DNA of 64,000 nucleotides, taken from Caldovatus sediminis. GTDB taxonomy: Bacteria; Pseudomonadota; Alphaproteobacteria; Acetobacterales; Acetobacteraceae. Of the stretch, positions 1 to 9,344 are shown piece after piece (position 1 is the stretch's first letter; each line of letters opens with the position of its first letter). A program made the position numbers and the translations under genes. The notes beneath the pieces are model-generated. The model saw nothing but the letters and a program-made list of their open reading frames with translations. It was not told the DNA's origin and ran no database searches. The DNA is taken from positions 292,313 to 356,312 of the forward strand of contig NZ_BMKS01000005.1 of assembly GCF_014644455.1 (NCBI RefSeq). Direction: 5' to 3'.

Positions 1-1263
1 GTCGCCCGCGATCACCGCCGCGCCGTGCGCCTCGCACCACGCCCAGAGCGGGCCCTGCAGCAGCCCGTGCTTCGCCACCTCGGCGTAGCCCGCGCGCAGC
101 TCGCGCGGCGGCAGGGTGGCGAGGGTGCCGATGTCGGCCAGCACGATCCGCGGCTGGTGGAAGGCGCCGACCAGGTTCTTGCCCGCGGCGAGGTTCACCC
201 CGGTCTTGCCGCCGACGCTCGAATCCACCTGGGCGAGCAGCGTCGTCGGCACCTGCACGAAGGGCAGGCCGCGCATCGTCACCGCCGCGGCGAAGCCGGC
301 GAGGTCGCCGACCACCCCGCCGCCGAGCGCGACCACCGCCGTGCGCCGGTCCACGCCGGCGGCGAGCAGCCGCTCCAGCACCGCGTGCAGGCGGAAGAAG
401 TCCTTGCTCGCCTCGCCGGGCGGGACCGCGATCTCCGCGGCGACGGCGAAGCCCGCCTCCGCGAGCCCCTCGCGCAGCGCCGGCAGGTGCAGCGCGGCCA
501 CCGCCTCGTCGGTGACGATTGCGACGCGGCGCGCCGGCAGCACGGGCGCGATCCGGCCGCCGGCATGGGCGAGCAGGCCCTCGCCGACGAGGATGTCGTA
601 GCCGCGCTCGCCCAGGCCGACGCGCAGGCGCTGCGGCGGGCGGTGCGCCTCCAGCGCCTCGGCGACGCGGCGGGTGGTGGTCTCGGGGCTCTCGTCGGTG
701 CAGTTCACCACGATGTCGGCCTCGGCGTAGAAGGGGTGGCGGCGCGCCATCAGCTCGGCGAGCACCTCGGCGGGGTCGCGGCCGACGAACATGGGCCGGT
801 GCTCGCGGCCGGCGACGCGCCGGACGAGGGTGGGCAGGCGGCACTTCAGCCAGACCGAGACGGCGCCGGAGGCGCGCACCGCCTGGCGGGTGCGCGGATC
901 GTCGAAGGCGCCGCCGCCGGTGGCGAGCACGAGGGGCGGGCCGGCGAGCAGCCGGGCGATCACCCGCCGCTCGCCGTCGCGGAAATGCGGCTCGCCGTAG
1001 CGGGCGAAGATCTCGGCGATGCTCTGGCCGGCGGCGGCCTCGATCTCGGAATCGGCGTCCCGGAAGGGCAGGCCCAGCCGGGCCGCGAGTCGCCGGCCGA
1101 TCGCCGACTTGCCGGCGCCGGGCAGGCCGACGAGCACGACGCTCCGCGGCGGCGCCTGCGCCGCCGGGGGATGCGCCCGGGGGGCGGCGGGGGATGGTAG
1201 GATCGCCGGCGACTCGGTTCCTGCCGGGTCGGCAACGATGTCCGGGGCGGTGTTGCTCTGCAC
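1..1263 (-). CDS. aroKB: Bifunctional shikimate kinase / 3-dehydroquinate synthase (3' end outside window)
   Basis: Two shikimate-pathway enzymes are read in one uninterrupted frame on the minus strand. The N-terminal half is shikimate kinase (P-loop GLPGAGKS, the FRDGE and GGGAF motifs, lid GREHRPMF). After about 12 linker residues ([12 protein letters not shown]) comes 3-dehydroquinate synthase, with the cofactor-binding GGGVVGD motif and the [16 protein letters not shown] block. I find no stop between them, so they form one polypeptide. About the last half of AroB lies beyond position 1. There is no in-frame ATG upstream of the kinase; GTG at 1263 or 1281 is the most plausible start, so the N-terminus is uncertain. 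In most relatives aroK and aroB are adjacent but separate genes. Confidence 0.85.
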   Translation of the reverse strand, partial: MQSNTAPDIVADPAGTESPAILPSPAAPRAHPPAAQAPPRSVVLVGLPGAGKSAIGRRLAARLGLPFRDADSEIEAAAGQSIAEIFARYGEPHFRDGERRVIARLLAGPPLVLATGGGAFDDPRTRQAVRASGAVSVWLKCRLPTLVRRVAGREHRPMFVGRDPAEVLAELMARRHPFYAEADIVVNCTDESPETTTRRVAEALEAHRPPQRLRVGLGERGYDILVGEGLLAHAGGRIAPVLPARRVAIVTDEAVAALHLPALREGLAEAGFAVAAEIAVPPGEASKDFFRLHAVLERLLAAGVDRRTAVVALGGGVVGDLAGFAAAVTMRGLPFVQVPTTLLAQVDSSVGGKTGVNLAAGKNLVGAFHQPRIVLADIGTLATLPPRELRAGYAEVAKHGLLQGPLWAWCEAHGAAVIAGD

Positions 1264-1316
1264 GATCGCGGAAGCTAGCACACCCCCTGCCGCGCGCGAG
1301 GGAGGCCTGCCGCCCA

Positions 1317-1463
1317 ATGTTCCGCCGCCCCATGCTGTTGCTCGCCGCGATCGTCGGGGGGGTGCTGGCGATCGGGCTGCTGGCGATCGGCGCCTTTCCC
1401 CCCTCGGTGACGCCGCAGCCGGTCGAGCGGACCCTGCCGAACGAGCGGTTCCAGACGCGCTGA
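1317..1463 (+). CDS. Small single-pass membrane protein, 48 aa
   Basis: ATG at 1317 follows a GAGGGAGG ribosome-binding sequence at good spacing. The product is short: a basic start (MFRRP), one hydrophobic helix of about 22 residues, and a polar tail ending NERFQTR. That predicts a single-pass inner-membrane peptide. It sits between divergent aroKB and co-directional xerD. I do not recognise a family; the clear Shine-Dalgarno sequence and the helix are the reasons to call it a gene. Confidence 0.55.
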   Translation: MFRRPMLLLAAIVGGVLAIGLLAIGAFPPSVTPQPVERTLPNERFQTR

Positions 1464-1486
1464 GCGCCGCGCCGAGGCCGCGCGCG

Positions 1487-2413
1487 ATGGCGGAGCCGCT
1501 GCCCCCCGGCCGGCACGTCGAGGCCTTCCTCGAGATGCTCGCCGCCGAGCGCGGCGCGGCGCGCAACACGCTGGCGGCCTACCTGGCCGACCTCACCGAC
1601 TTCGCCGGCTTCGCCGCGGCGCGCGGGGTCGCGGTGCACGCGGCCGACGCCGCGACGCTGCGCGCCTACCTGGCGCGCCTCACCGATGCCGGGCTTTCCG
1701 CCCGCACCGCCGCGCGGCGGCTCTCGGCGCTGCGGCAGTTCCACCGCTTCCTGGTGCGCGAGGGCGTGCGCGAGGACGACCCGACCGAGCTGCTGGAGGG
1801 CCCGAAGGCGCCCCGCAGCCTGCCCCGGGCGCTGACCGAGGCGGAGGTCGAGGCGCTGATCGAGGGCGCGGCCCGGCTGCCCGGCCGCCGCGGGCCGCTC
1901 GCGGTGGCGGTGATCGAGCTGCTCTACTGCTCCGGCCTGCGCGCGAGCGAGCTGATCGCGCTGCCGGCGGGCGCGCTGCGCCCGGACGCCGACCTGATCG
2001 CCGTGCGCGGCAAGGGCGGCCGGGAGCGGCTGGTGCCGATCTCCCGCCGCGCCCGCGAGGCGGCGCTGGCGGCGCGGCCGCAGCCGGGCCCGAAGGCGAA
2101 GCCGGGCGGCCGCTGGCTGTTCCCCTCGCGCGCCGCGAGCGGGCACCTGACGCGCCAGGGCCTGGGCCTGCTGCTCAAGGACGCGGCGCTGGCGGCGGGG
2201 CTCGATCCGGCGCGGGTGAGCCCGCACGTGCTGCGGCACTCCTTCGCCAGCCACCTGCTCGGCCGCGGCGCCGACCTGCGCAGCCTGCAGGTGCTGCTCG
2301 GCCATGCCGACATCGCCACGACGCAGATCTACACCAGGGTGCTGGAGGAGCGGCTGCGCCGCCTGGTGGCGGAGCACCACCCGCTGGGGCGGGAGGGGAT
2401 GGCGGCCGGCTGA
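1487..2413 (+). CDS. xerD: Site-specific tyrosine recombinase XerD
   Basis: A 308-residue tyrosine recombinase of normal XerC/D length. The N-terminal SAM-like DNA-binding domain spans about residues 8-95 and the catalytic domain about 115-300. All catalytic residues are visible: R152 (GLRASEL), K176 (RGKGGRER), H247 and R250 ([12 protein letters not shown]), H273 ([11 protein letters not shown]) and nucleophile Y282. With XerC it would resolve chromosome dimers at dif. Position between aroK and accA matches the usual alphaproteobacterial xerD locus, which favours XerD over XerC. ATG 1487 is chosen because the family-type N-terminus starts there; upstream open frame is not conserved-looking. 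Confidence 0.9.
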   Translation: MAEPLPPGRHVEAFLEMLAAERGAARNTLAAYLADLTDFAGFAAARGVAVHAADAATLRAYLARLTDAGLSARTAARRLSALRQFHRFLVREGVREDDPTELLEGPKAPRSLPRALTEAEVEALIEGAARLPGRRGPLAVAVIELLYCSGLRASELIALPAGALRPDADLIAVRGKGGRERLVPISRRAREAALAARPQPGPKAKPGGRWLFPSRAASGHLTRQGLGLLLKDAALAAGLDPARVSPHVLRHSFASHLLGRGADLRSLQVLLGHADIATTQIYTRVLEERLRRLVAEHHPLGREGMAAG

Positions 2414-2489
2414 GCGGCGGCGGCCGGCCCGCCTGCCTTCCCCCGCCCCCCGCTTTCCGCTAGTCCCCGGCCCCGCCAAGGGGACCCGG

Positions 2490-3446
2490 ATGCGTCATTT
2501 CCTGGACTTCGAGAAGCCGATCGCCGAGCTCGAGGGCAAGATCGAGGAGCTGCGCCGCACCACCGACGCGGGCGGCATAGACGTCGCCGAGGAGGTCGGC
2601 CGCCTGCGCGAGAAGGCGCAGGCGCTGCTCAGGTCCACCTACGCGAAGCTCACGCCGTGGCAGAAGACGCTGGTCGCCCGCCACCCGGACCGGCCGCACG
2701 CCTCCGCCTACATCGCCGCGCTGGTCGAGGAGTTCACGCCGCTCGCCGGCGACCGCGCCTTCGCCGACGACGCCGCGGTGATCGGCGGCATGGGCCGCTT
2801 CCGCGGCCGCGCCGTCATGGTCCTCGGCACCGAGAAGGGCAACGACACCGAGAGCCGGGTGAGGCACAATTTCGGGATGAGCCGGCCGGAGGGCTACCGC
2901 AAGGCGCGCCGACTGATCGAGCTCGCCGGCCGCTTCGGCCTGCCGATCCTCTCCTTCGTCGACACCGCCGGCGCCTTCCCCGGCATCGAGGCCGAGGCGC
3001 GCGGCCAGGCCGAGGCCATCGCCCGCTCCATCGAGGCCTGCCTGGAGGCGCCGGTGCCCTTCGTCGCCACCATCATCGGCGAGGGCGGCTCGGGCGGCGC
3101 CATCGCGCTCGCCGCCGCCGACCGCATCCTGATGCTGGAGCATGCGGTCTATTCGGTGATCTCGCCGGAGGGCTGCGCCTCGATCCTCTGGCGCGACGCG
3201 GCGCACGCGGCCCAGGCGGCGGAGGCGCTGAAGCTCACCGCCGAGGACCTGCGCCGGCTGAACCTGGTGGACGCGGTGGTGCCGGAGCCGCTCGGCGGCG
3301 CGCACCGCGACCCGGCCACGACCATCGCCGCGGTCGGGCGGCAGATCGCGGAGCTGCTCGCGCCGCTGCTGGCGCTGGACGGCGCGACGCTGCGCGCGCG
3401 GCGGCGCGAGAAGTTCCTGGAGATGGGCCGCAGCGGGGTGGTCTGA
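2490..3446 (+). CDS. accA: Acetyl-CoA carboxylase carboxyltransferase subunit alpha
   Basis: 318 residues, the usual AccA length, beginning MRHFLDFEKPIAELEGKI after an AAGGGG ribosome-binding site. The crotonase-like carboxyltransferase core is obvious (GRAVMVLGTEKG, FVDTAGAFPG, GEGGSGGAIA, MLEHAVYSVISPEG). With AccD it transfers the carboxyl group from carboxybiotin to acetyl-CoA, the first committed step of fatty-acid synthesis, in the cytoplasm. It is co-directional with xerD 76 bp upstream. Confidence 0.95.
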   Translation: MRHFLDFEKPIAELEGKIEELRRTTDAGGIDVAEEVGRLREKAQALLRSTYAKLTPWQKTLVARHPDRPHASAYIAALVEEFTPLAGDRAFADDAAVIGGMGRFRGRAVMVLGTEKGNDTESRVRHNFGMSRPEGYRKARRLIELAGRFGLPILSFVDTAGAFPGIEAEARGQAEAIARSIEACLEAPVPFVATIIGEGGSGGAIALAAADRILMLEHAVYSVISPEGCASILWRDAAHAAQAAEALKLTAEDLRRLNLVDAVVPEPLGGAHRDPATTIAAVGRQIAELLAPLLALDGATLRARRREKFLEMGRSGVV

Positions 3447-3462
3447 AGGCGCCCCGCCCGCC

Positions 3463-4980
3463 GTGTCCGGCACCGCCCCCCTCAGCCCCGCCGAGCTGCG
3501 CCGGCGCTTCCTCCGCCACTTTCCTGCCGCCGGCACGGCGATCTTCCTCGCCGCGCTCGACCAGACCATCGTCGCCACGGCGCTGCCCGCGATCGCCGCC
3601 GAGCTCGGCGAGGTGGAGCGGCTCTCCTGGGTGGTGGTGGGCTACCTGCTCGCCACCACCCTCGCCGCGCCGGTCTACGGCAAGCTCGGCGACGCCTTCG
3701 GGCGGCGGCGGATGATGCTGGTCGCGCTCGGCGTCACCGCGGCGGGGTCGGTGCTCTGCGCGCTGGCGCCGGGCCTGACGCTGCTCGCCGTGGCGCGGCT
3801 GGTGCAGGGGTTCGGCGGCGGGGGGCTGATCGCGCTCGCCCAGGCGCTGATCGGCGAGGCGATCCCGCCGCGCGAGCGCATCCGCTTCCAGGCCTGGTTC
3901 GGCAGCACCTACGTCGTCGCCAACGCGCTCGGGCCGCTGGTCGGCGGCATGCTGACGCAGCACTTCGGCTGGCGCGCGGTGTTCCTGGTGAACCTGCCGG
4001 TGGCCGCGGTCGCGGCGGGGCTGACGCTGCGCCTGCGGCCGCCGCCGGAGGCGGCCGCCGACGACGCGGCGCGGGAGGCGGCGCCGCGCCGGGCCTTCCG
4101 CGCCGACTGGGCGGGGCTCGCGCTGTTCGTCGCCTTCGTCGTGCCGACCATGCTGGCGCTCGAGCGGGCGCAGAAGCTCTCGGCGGAGGCGCTGCCCTTC
4201 GGCCTCGCCTGCGCGGCGGTGGCGGCGGCGGCGCTGGCGCTGCTGGTCCGCCAGGAGCGGCGCGCGGCCGATCCGCTGCTGCCGCTGAACCTGCTCGCCA
4301 TCCCGGCGATCTGGCGCGGCGACGCGATCGCCGCCTCTGTCGGCGCGGCGCTGGTCGGGCTGATCACCTTCGTGCCGGTCTATCTGGAGGTGGTGCGCGG
4401 CATCGGCCCGGCGCAGATCGGCCTCGCCATGCTGCCGCTCGCCGCGGGCGGCAGCGTCGGGGCGCTGGCGATCGGGCGGCTGGTGGCGTGGAGCGGGCGG
4501 ACGATGGTGTTCCCGGCGATCGGCATGGGCGTGGCGGCGGCGCTGCTCGCGGTGGTGGCGTTCGCGGTCGGCTCCATCCCGACGGGCGCGCTGCCCTGGG
4601 TGCTGGGCGTGGCGGCCTTCGGCCTCGGCACCTCCTTCCCGGTGGTGCAGACGACGGTGCAGGTGGCGGCGGGACGGGAGCGGCTGGGGCAGGCGGCGGC
4701 CTCGCTGCAATTCGCCCGCGCGCTCGGTTCGGCGGCGGGCACGGCGCTGATGGGGGTGGCGCTGTTCGCGACGCTCGCGGCGACCGATCCGGGAGCGGCG
4801 GCGCTGTTCGCGCGCCGCGTCGGCGGCGGCGCGGCGGCGCTGGCGACGATGACGGAGGCCGAGCGCGCGGCGCTCGCCGGGGCGTTGGCGGGCGGCTTCC
4901 GCGCGGCCTTCCTGGTGGCGGCGCTGGTGGCGGCGGCGGGGGCATGGCTGGCGGCGCGGGCACCGGACCGGCGGCTGTGA
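3463..4980 (+). CDS. MFS multidrug efflux transporter, DHA2 (EmrB/QacA) type
   Basis: A 505-residue, roughly 14-helix major facilitator. It shows the DHA2 pattern: ALDQTIVATALPAIAAEL in helix 1, a GKLGDAFGRRRMM loop (motif A) and RLVQGFGGGGLI. It should export hydrophobic drugs in exchange for protons at the inner membrane. The start is GTG at 3463, 17 bp after accA, with no ATG at the family-expected position. No periplasmic adaptor (EmrA) or regulator is adjacent, so the substrate cannot be inferred. Confidence 0.85.
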   Translation: MSGTAPLSPAELRRRFLRHFPAAGTAIFLAALDQTIVATALPAIAAELGEVERLSWVVVGYLLATTLAAPVYGKLGDAFGRRRMMLVALGVTAAGSVLCALAPGLTLLAVARLVQGFGGGGLIALAQALIGEAIPPRERIRFQAWFGSTYVVANALGPLVGGMLTQHFGWRAVFLVNLPVAAVAAGLTLRLRPPPEAAADDAAREAAPRRAFRADWAGLALFVAFVVPTMLALERAQKLSAEALPFGLACAAVAAAALALLVRQERRAADPLLPLNLLAIPAIWRGDAIAASVGAALVGLITFVPVYLEVVRGIGPAQIGLAMLPLAAGGSVGALAIGRLVAWSGRTMVFPAIGMGVAAALLAVVAFAVGSIPTGALPWVLGVAAFGLGTSFPVVQTTVQVAAGRERLGQAAASLQFARALGSAAGTALMGVALFATLAATDPGAAALFARRVGGGAAALATMTEAERAALAGALAGGFRAAFLVAALVAAAGAWLAARAPDRRL

Positions 4981-5487
4981 GGGCGGGCCGGGATCACGGC
5001 CGCCGTGCCCGAACGCCGGTCGCCACGAGGCGTCGCCGACTTCGGCGCGTGCCCAGGATTCCGGGGAGGGCGCCGGCAGCGCCTCGCGGAAGCCCGTCCC
5101 CGCCGCCCCTCCCTTGCGCCTTCCCCGCCTGCGGCACAGGATGCCCGCGCCGGGTACGATGATACGGGAACATCCGCATGCGCCATGCACTGCGCCAGGC
5201 GTCGCCCGGCTTCCTCGACCGGCTCCCGGGCGGCGCAACCGTCACTGCTCAGCGGCCGGCGCCCGCCGCAGGGGGCCGCGGCGCCGGATGAGGCTCGCGA
5301 CCGCCTCCTTCGCGGCCTTGGCGGCGGGCTTCCGCCCGTGATGGGGGCGGAGGCCCCGAACCGGCCACCATCCGGCGCCGGCGACGGGTAGCCGGTCGCC
5401 CTGGCGCGCCCGCGCCTCGGCGCTCGACCTGCCTCCGGCCGGCCCGGCGGTCGGGCGCGCGGCCAATCCTTCTGCGGAGAGTCTTCA
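4981..5487 (+). other. Intergenic region, 507 bp
   Basis: No open frame here resembles a protein; the small open frames on both strands are arginine/proline-rich composition artefacts. The first 380 bp show nothing I can name. The last 110 bp, before the TerC gene, contain the stem-loop-rich leader described in the next entry. Confidence 0.6.
5378..5466 (+). promoter_or_regulatory. Possible yybP-ykoY (manganese) riboswitch in TerC leader
   Basis: The leader of the TerC gene contains GACGGGTAGCC near 5383, resembling the GGGGAGUAGCC start of the yybP-ykoY class. About 45 nt later comes CGCTCGACCTGCC, a possible match to the conserved CGUCAACAUAC-type loop, flanked by GC-rich self-complementary arms and followed by an RBS (GGAGAG). 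Riboswitches of this class commonly precede TerC genes and sense Mn2+. The match is loose and made by eye, so this is a candidate. Confidence 0.3.
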
Positions 5488-6132
5488 ATGGATGGCGTCC
5501 TGGCGGCCCTGCCGCGATTCACGGAGATCCTCTGGCTGAACGTCGTGCTGTCGGGCGACAACGCGGTGGTGATCGGCCTCGCCGCCGCCGGCCTGCCCCG
5601 GCAGCACCGCGCCAAGGCGGTGATGTTCGGCATCCTGGCCGCGGCGCTCCTGCGCATCGGCTTCTCGGTCTTCGCGACCTTCCTTCTGGCGCTGTGGTGG
5701 GTCGCCTTCCTCGGCGGCGCGGCGCTGCTCTACATCGCCTGGGGCTTCTTCCGGGAGATGCGCGGCAGGGGGGCCGGCGAGGAAGAGCGGGAGGAGACCC
5801 GGCACGAGGCGGGCGACAAGACCCTCGTGCAGGCGCTGTGGCAGATCGTCCTCGCGGACGTGTCGATGAGCCTCGACAACGTGCTGGCGGTGGCGGCGGT
5901 GGCACGCGACGACCTGCTGTTGCTGATCTCCGGCCTCGCGCTCTCCGTCGTGCTGATGGGGATGCTCGGCGGCATGCTGGCGCGGATGCTCGACCGCTAC
6001 CGCCTCATCGCCTATGTCGGCATCGCGCTGATCGCCTATGTCGGCATCGAGCTGATCTGGGACGGCGTCGCCGCCGCGAACGGGGCGCTGCACCTCGGCC
6101 TGCCCATCGCGCCGCCGGCGCACCACCACTAG
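5488..6132 (+). CDS. TerC family integral membrane protein (YjbE/YkoY-like)
   Basis: A 214-residue membrane protein with about seven helices and the two diagnostic acidic motifs of the TerC family, VLSGDNAVVIG near residue 20 and MSLDNVLAVA near 130. A cytosolic loop (about 88-112) is rich in E and R. The tail ends HHH, a possible metal ligand. TerC relatives in the YkoY/YjbE branch are linked to manganese export and metalation of exported proteins. The leader may carry a Mn riboswitch, and an ABC metal importer with MntR lies elsewhere in this window, so Mn export is a reasonable but unproven role. ATG 5488 follows GGAGAG. Confidence 0.85.
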   Translation: MDGVLAALPRFTEILWLNVVLSGDNAVVIGLAAAGLPRQHRAKAVMFGILAAALLRIGFSVFATFLLALWWVAFLGGAALLYIAWGFFREMRGRGAGEEEREETRHEAGDKTLVQALWQIVLADVSMSLDNVLAVAAVARDDLLLLISGLALSVVLMGMLGGMLARMLDRYRLIAYVGIALIAYVGIELIWDGVAAANGALHLGLPIAPPAHHH

Positions 6133-6262
6133 CCCGCGTCGGCCGGGCTCGCGTCATGCCGGCCGGGGGCCGGGGCTTGCCGCGGCGGCGATCCGCGCCC
6201 CGGCGAGCGCGCCTTGGGCGCACGGCCGGGCGATCGCGGGCGGGGTTCGGGGCCGGCGCCGG

Positions 6263-7159
6263 TCATTGGCCCGGCTCCTCCTCGAGCTCCCGCCTCGCCC
6301 GCTCCAGCGCCGCCCGCTGCGCCTCGCCCATCCGCGGATAGTGCAGGTCCAGCGCCTCCATCGCCTGCGCCAGCGCGCCCGCCACGATCAGGTGCGTGAA
6401 CCACTTGCGGTCGGCCGGCACCACGAACCACGGCGCGTGCGGCGCGGCGGTGGCGCGGATCGCCGCCTCGTAGGCCGCCTGGTAGGCGTCCCAGTGGCGC
6501 CGCTCCGCCACGTCGCGCGCCTCGAACTTCCAGTTCTTCTCCGGCTCCTCGATGCGCCGGAGGAAGCGCCGGCGCTGCTCCTCCTTCGAGAGATGGAGGA
6601 AGAACTTCAGCACCACCACGCCCTGGCGCGCGAGATACCGCTCGAAGGCGGCGATGTCCTCGAGCCGCTCCTGCCAGATCCGCTCCGTGACCAGTCGCGG
6701 CGGCAGCCTCTGGCGCTCCAGCAGCTCCGGGTGCACGCGCACCACCAGCACCTCCTCGTACCAGGAGCGGTTGTGGATGCCGATCCGCCCGCGCGCCGGC
6801 AGCGCCGCGGCGTGGCGCCAGAGGAAGTCGTGGTCGAGCTCGACCGGCCCCGGGGCCTTGAAGCTCGTCACCTGGCAGCCCTGCGGGTTGACGCCGGAGA
6901 AGACGTGCTTGATCGCGCTGTCCTTCCCCGCCGCGTCCATCGCCTGGAACAGGCAGAGCACCGCCCAGCGGTCCTGCGCGTAGAGCATGTCCTGGTCGCG
7001 GGCCAGCCGCTCGATGCCCTCGCGCAGCAGCGCCGCGGCCTCGGACTTCCCGAGGTCGAGCCCGCCGGTGTCGGCGGGATCGCGGGCGGCGAGGGAGAAG
7101 CCCGCGCCGTCCTCGACCCGGTAGCGCGCCACGAGCCGGCGCATGTCCCTGGCGTTCAT
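6263..7159 (-). CDS. Polyphosphate:nucleotide phosphotransferase, PPK2 family
   Basis: 298 residues with the single PPK2 domain: Walker A region FQAMDAAGKDSAIKHV, followed by SGVNPQGCQV, Walker B region IHNRSWYEEVLV, and the lid-like arginines of RRRFLRRIEEPEKNWKF. PPK2 enzymes phosphorylate nucleoside mono- or diphosphates with polyphosphate. The length and VNPQG sequence suggest the single-domain class that includes AMP/ADP-acting enzymes, but class cannot be settled by eye. The start ATG overlaps the stop of the upstream MFS gene (ATGA), so the two are probably cotranscribed. Confidence 0.88.
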   Translation of the reverse strand: MNARDMRRLVARYRVEDGAGFSLAARDPADTGGLDLGKSEAAALLREGIERLARDQDMLYAQDRWAVLCLFQAMDAAGKDSAIKHVFSGVNPQGCQVTSFKAPGPVELDHDFLWRHAAALPARGRIGIHNRSWYEEVLVVRVHPELLERQRLPPRLVTERIWQERLEDIAAFERYLARQGVVVLKFFLHLSKEEQRRRFLRRIEEPEKNWKFEARDVAERRHWDAYQAAYEAAIRATAAPHAPWFVVPADRKWFTHLIVAGALAQAMEALDLHYPRMGEAQRAALERARRELEEEPGQ

Positions 7160-8463
7160 CCCGTCCCGCTCCCTGCCCCGTCCGCCGGCCCCGGGCGCGG
7201 CGCGACCGCCAGCCATAGCGCGGAGGCGGCCTGCAGGGCTGCCGTCATCAGCAGCGCCCAGGCGTAGCCGGCCGGGTCCCAGCCGCCCGCGGCGGTGCGC
7301 GGCCAGAGGTCGAGGATCGCGCCGATCGCCCACTGCAGGGCGAAGACCAGCACCAGCATGGTGGCGTTGATCGCGGTCGCCACCCGGCCGGAGAGATCGG
7401 GCGGGAAGTGGTGCCCCACCGCGGCGAAGGAGGCGGGGCCGGTCGCGCTCACATAGGCGAAGGCGGTCCAGAGCAGGGTCAGCAGCAGCGGATCGGCCGG
7501 CGGGGCGAGCGCCAGCACGAGCTGCACCGCGATCATGGCGGCGAGGCCGGCATAGGGGACGAGCATCGGGTCGGCCCCGCGCCGCTGCAGCGCCGAGGCG
7601 AGGCGGCTGTTCAGCAGGCTGCCCGCCATCAGCCCGAGCGCGAAGCAGAACAGCACGCCCGCCCGCGCCTGGTCGTCGAGGCCGCCCACGTCGCGCAGCC
7701 AGGGCCCGGCCCAGAGGCCCTGGTAGGTGAAGGTGAGGCCGGTCATCAGCACCACCGCCGGCACCAGCCGCACGAAGGCGCGATGGGTGAAGATGCGGCC
7801 GAACTCCGCGACCTCGACGCCGAGCCTGCGCCGCCGCTGCCGGCGCGGCGGGGCGCCGGGCGGCGCCTCCGGCACCACCAGCCGGATCCACACCGCCACG
7901 GCGATCCCCGCCGCGGCGAGCAGCGCGAACAGCCCGCGCCAGCCGACATGGGGCAGCAGCCACTGCGCCGGCAGGGTGGCGAGCATGCCGCCGGCGGCGC
8001 CGATGAAGACGCCGGTGCCGGTCACGGCGGCGATGCGGTGGCGCGGATACCACTCGGTCGCGGTCTTGATCATCGCCATGAATCCGGCGGCGACGCCGAT
8101 GCCGGTGACGAACCGCCCGGCGGCGAGCAGCCACGCCGCCTCCGCCACGGCGGAGAGGGCGAAGCCCGCCCCCGCGACCAGCGCGAGCACGGTCTGCACC
8201 CGCCGCGAGCCGTAGAGGTCGAGCGCCAGCCCCACGGGAAGCTGCGTCAGCGCGTAGGAGGCGAAGAAGGCCGCCGCCAGCATGCCGAGCTCGGTCGCGG
8301 AGAGGCCGAACTCCAGGGCGAGCAGCGGCCCGATCACCGCCACCAGCGCCCGGCTCGCCTGATTCAGTAGGTTGAGCGCCGCGAGCGGCAGGATGGTCCC
8401 GGCGAAGGGGGGCTCCGGCGGCGCGGCCAGGGGCGCGCGGGCGGGATCGCGCGGCGCGGTCAT
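7156..8463 (-). CDS. MFS transporter, 12 helices
   Basis: 435 residues with a clean 12-helix major facilitator profile. Recognisable points are the LDLYGSRRVQTVL loop (motif A-like) between helices 2 and 3, GRFVTGIGVAAGFMAMIK, and a central basic loop (RRQRRRRLG). The pattern resembles the nitrate/sugar-phosphate/anion-cation symporter side of MFS rather than drug pumps; the substrate is unknown. It overlaps the preceding EEP-hydrolase gene and the following PPK2 gene by 4 bp each, indicating translational coupling. Confidence 0.82.
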   Translation of the reverse strand: MTAPRDPARAPLAAPPEPPFAGTILPLAALNLLNQASRALVAVIGPLLALEFGLSATELGMLAAAFFASYALTQLPVGLALDLYGSRRVQTVLALVAGAGFALSAVAEAAWLLAAGRFVTGIGVAAGFMAMIKTATEWYPRHRIAAVTGTGVFIGAAGGMLATLPAQWLLPHVGWRGLFALLAAAGIAVAVWIRLVVPEAPPGAPPRRQRRRRLGVEVAEFGRIFTHRAFVRLVPAVVLMTGLTFTYQGLWAGPWLRDVGGLDDQARAGVLFCFALGLMAGSLLNSRLASALQRRGADPMLVPYAGLAAMIAVQLVLALAPPADPLLLTLLWTAFAYVSATGPASFAAVGHHFPPDLSGRVATAINATMLVLVFALQWAIGAILDLWPRTAAGGWDPAGYAWALLMTAALQAASALWLAVAPRPGPADGAGSGTG

Positions 8464-9329
8464 GGGATGCGCAGCCGGACGCTGATCGGACAGTGGTCGG
8501 AGAGGCGGTCGCGGTAGCGGCGGTCGCGCTCCTCGTAGACCAGCACGCGCAGGCTGTCCGGCACCACCCAACCGCGCGCCGCGCCGCCGGCGAGGATGTG
8601 GCTGACGAAGTGTCCCCTGCCCCAGCACGGATCGGCGAGGCCCTGGGTGGGGCGCAGCAGCGGCGCCGCCTGCTCCAGCGCGCGCATCAGGCCGTCGTCG
8701 TTGTCCGCCGGGATGCGGCGGTTGAAGTCGCCGAGGACCACGAAGGGCACGCCCTCGCGCTGCCGCTGCGCGACCCATCCCGCGAGCACCGGCACCTGAC
8801 GCGCAAGGGTGCCGCATTGCGGCCGCCCCGACGTCTCGAGCGGATCGAAGTGGCAGCCCGCGGCGAGGTGGACCGAGAGCAGCCGCAGCCGCGATCCCCC
8901 CGGCACCTCCAGGGTGATGTCGGCGCCGCGGCGCAGCGAGAAGCGGGCCCTGGGGTACAGGTCGAGCCCCACCAGGTCGGGATTGCGGGTGACCTTCAGG
9001 CCGCGGCGCCAGGCGAAGCCGGGGCGCTGGACGTCGGTCTCGTCGGTCAGGTGGATCTCGTAGCGGCGGTTGTCGAACACCCGCGCCGCGGCGAGCGGCC
9101 CGTCCACCTCCTGCAGCGCCACGATGTCGGCGGCGAGGCGCTCCGCGTAATGGCGCAGCCGGGCGAGGTCCTGCGGGGTCTTGCCGGCGACGCCGCGCGG
9201 CAGGGCGGGATGGCCGGCCGGCTTGGTGGTGAGCCAGGCGATGTTCCAGGTGGCGATCTTCAGCTCGGTCTGCGCGCGCGGCGCGGCGGGCGCGACGAGG
9301 AGAAGGACCAGGACGAGGAGAAGGCGCAT
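8460..9329 (-). CDS. Exported endonuclease/exonuclease/phosphatase (EEP) family hydrolase
   Basis: 289 residues beginning with a signal peptide (MRLLLVLVLLLVAPAAPRAQ). The mature part carries the EEP fold signature: KIATWNIAWL at the start, IVALQEV, SVHLAAGCH, VVLGDFNRR and SDHCPISV at the end, which supply the metal-binding and catalytic Asn, Glu, Asp and His. The family includes DNases and phospho(di)esterases; an exported member may scavenge nucleic acid or phosphate. It sits 15 bp after the helicase gene and overlaps the next MFS gene by 4 bp. Four cysteines in the mature part could form disulfides. Confidence 0.82.
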   Translation of the reverse strand: MRLLLVLVLLLVAPAAPRAQTELKIATWNIAWLTTKPAGHPALPRGVAGKTPQDLARLRHYAERLAADIVALQEVDGPLAAARVFDNRRYEIHLTDETDVQRPGFAWRRGLKVTRNPDLVGLDLYPRARFSLRRGADITLEVPGGSRLRLLSVHLAAGCHFDPLETSGRPQCGTLARQVPVLAGWVAQRQREGVPFVVLGDFNRRIPADNDDGLMRALEQAAPLLRPTQGLADPCWGRGHFVSHILAGGAARGWVVPDSLRVLVYEERDRRYRDRLSDHCPISVRLRIP

Positions 9330-9344
9330 CGGGAGAGGGGCGAC

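Noticed and set aside
25-1200. Long plus-strand open frame over the aroKB region
   Set aside because: The translation is His/Arg/Ala-rich with no domain, whereas the opposite strand reads clear AroK and AroB motifs.
3235-5238. 667-codon minus-strand open frame opposite accA and the MFS gene
   Set aside because: It is the mirror of two well-recognised genes; its sequence is R/Q/H-rich and resembles nothing. Such frames arise from very high GC3.
4994-5391. Several 80-130 codon frames in the 4981-5487 gap
   Set aside because: Arginine/proline-rich in all frames, no RBS, no family resemblance.
6003-6055. Direct repeat ATCGCCTATGTCGGCATC inside the TerC gene
   Set aside because: It encodes a repeated IAYVGI helix segment that is usual in this family; no evidence of a mobile or regulatory repeat.
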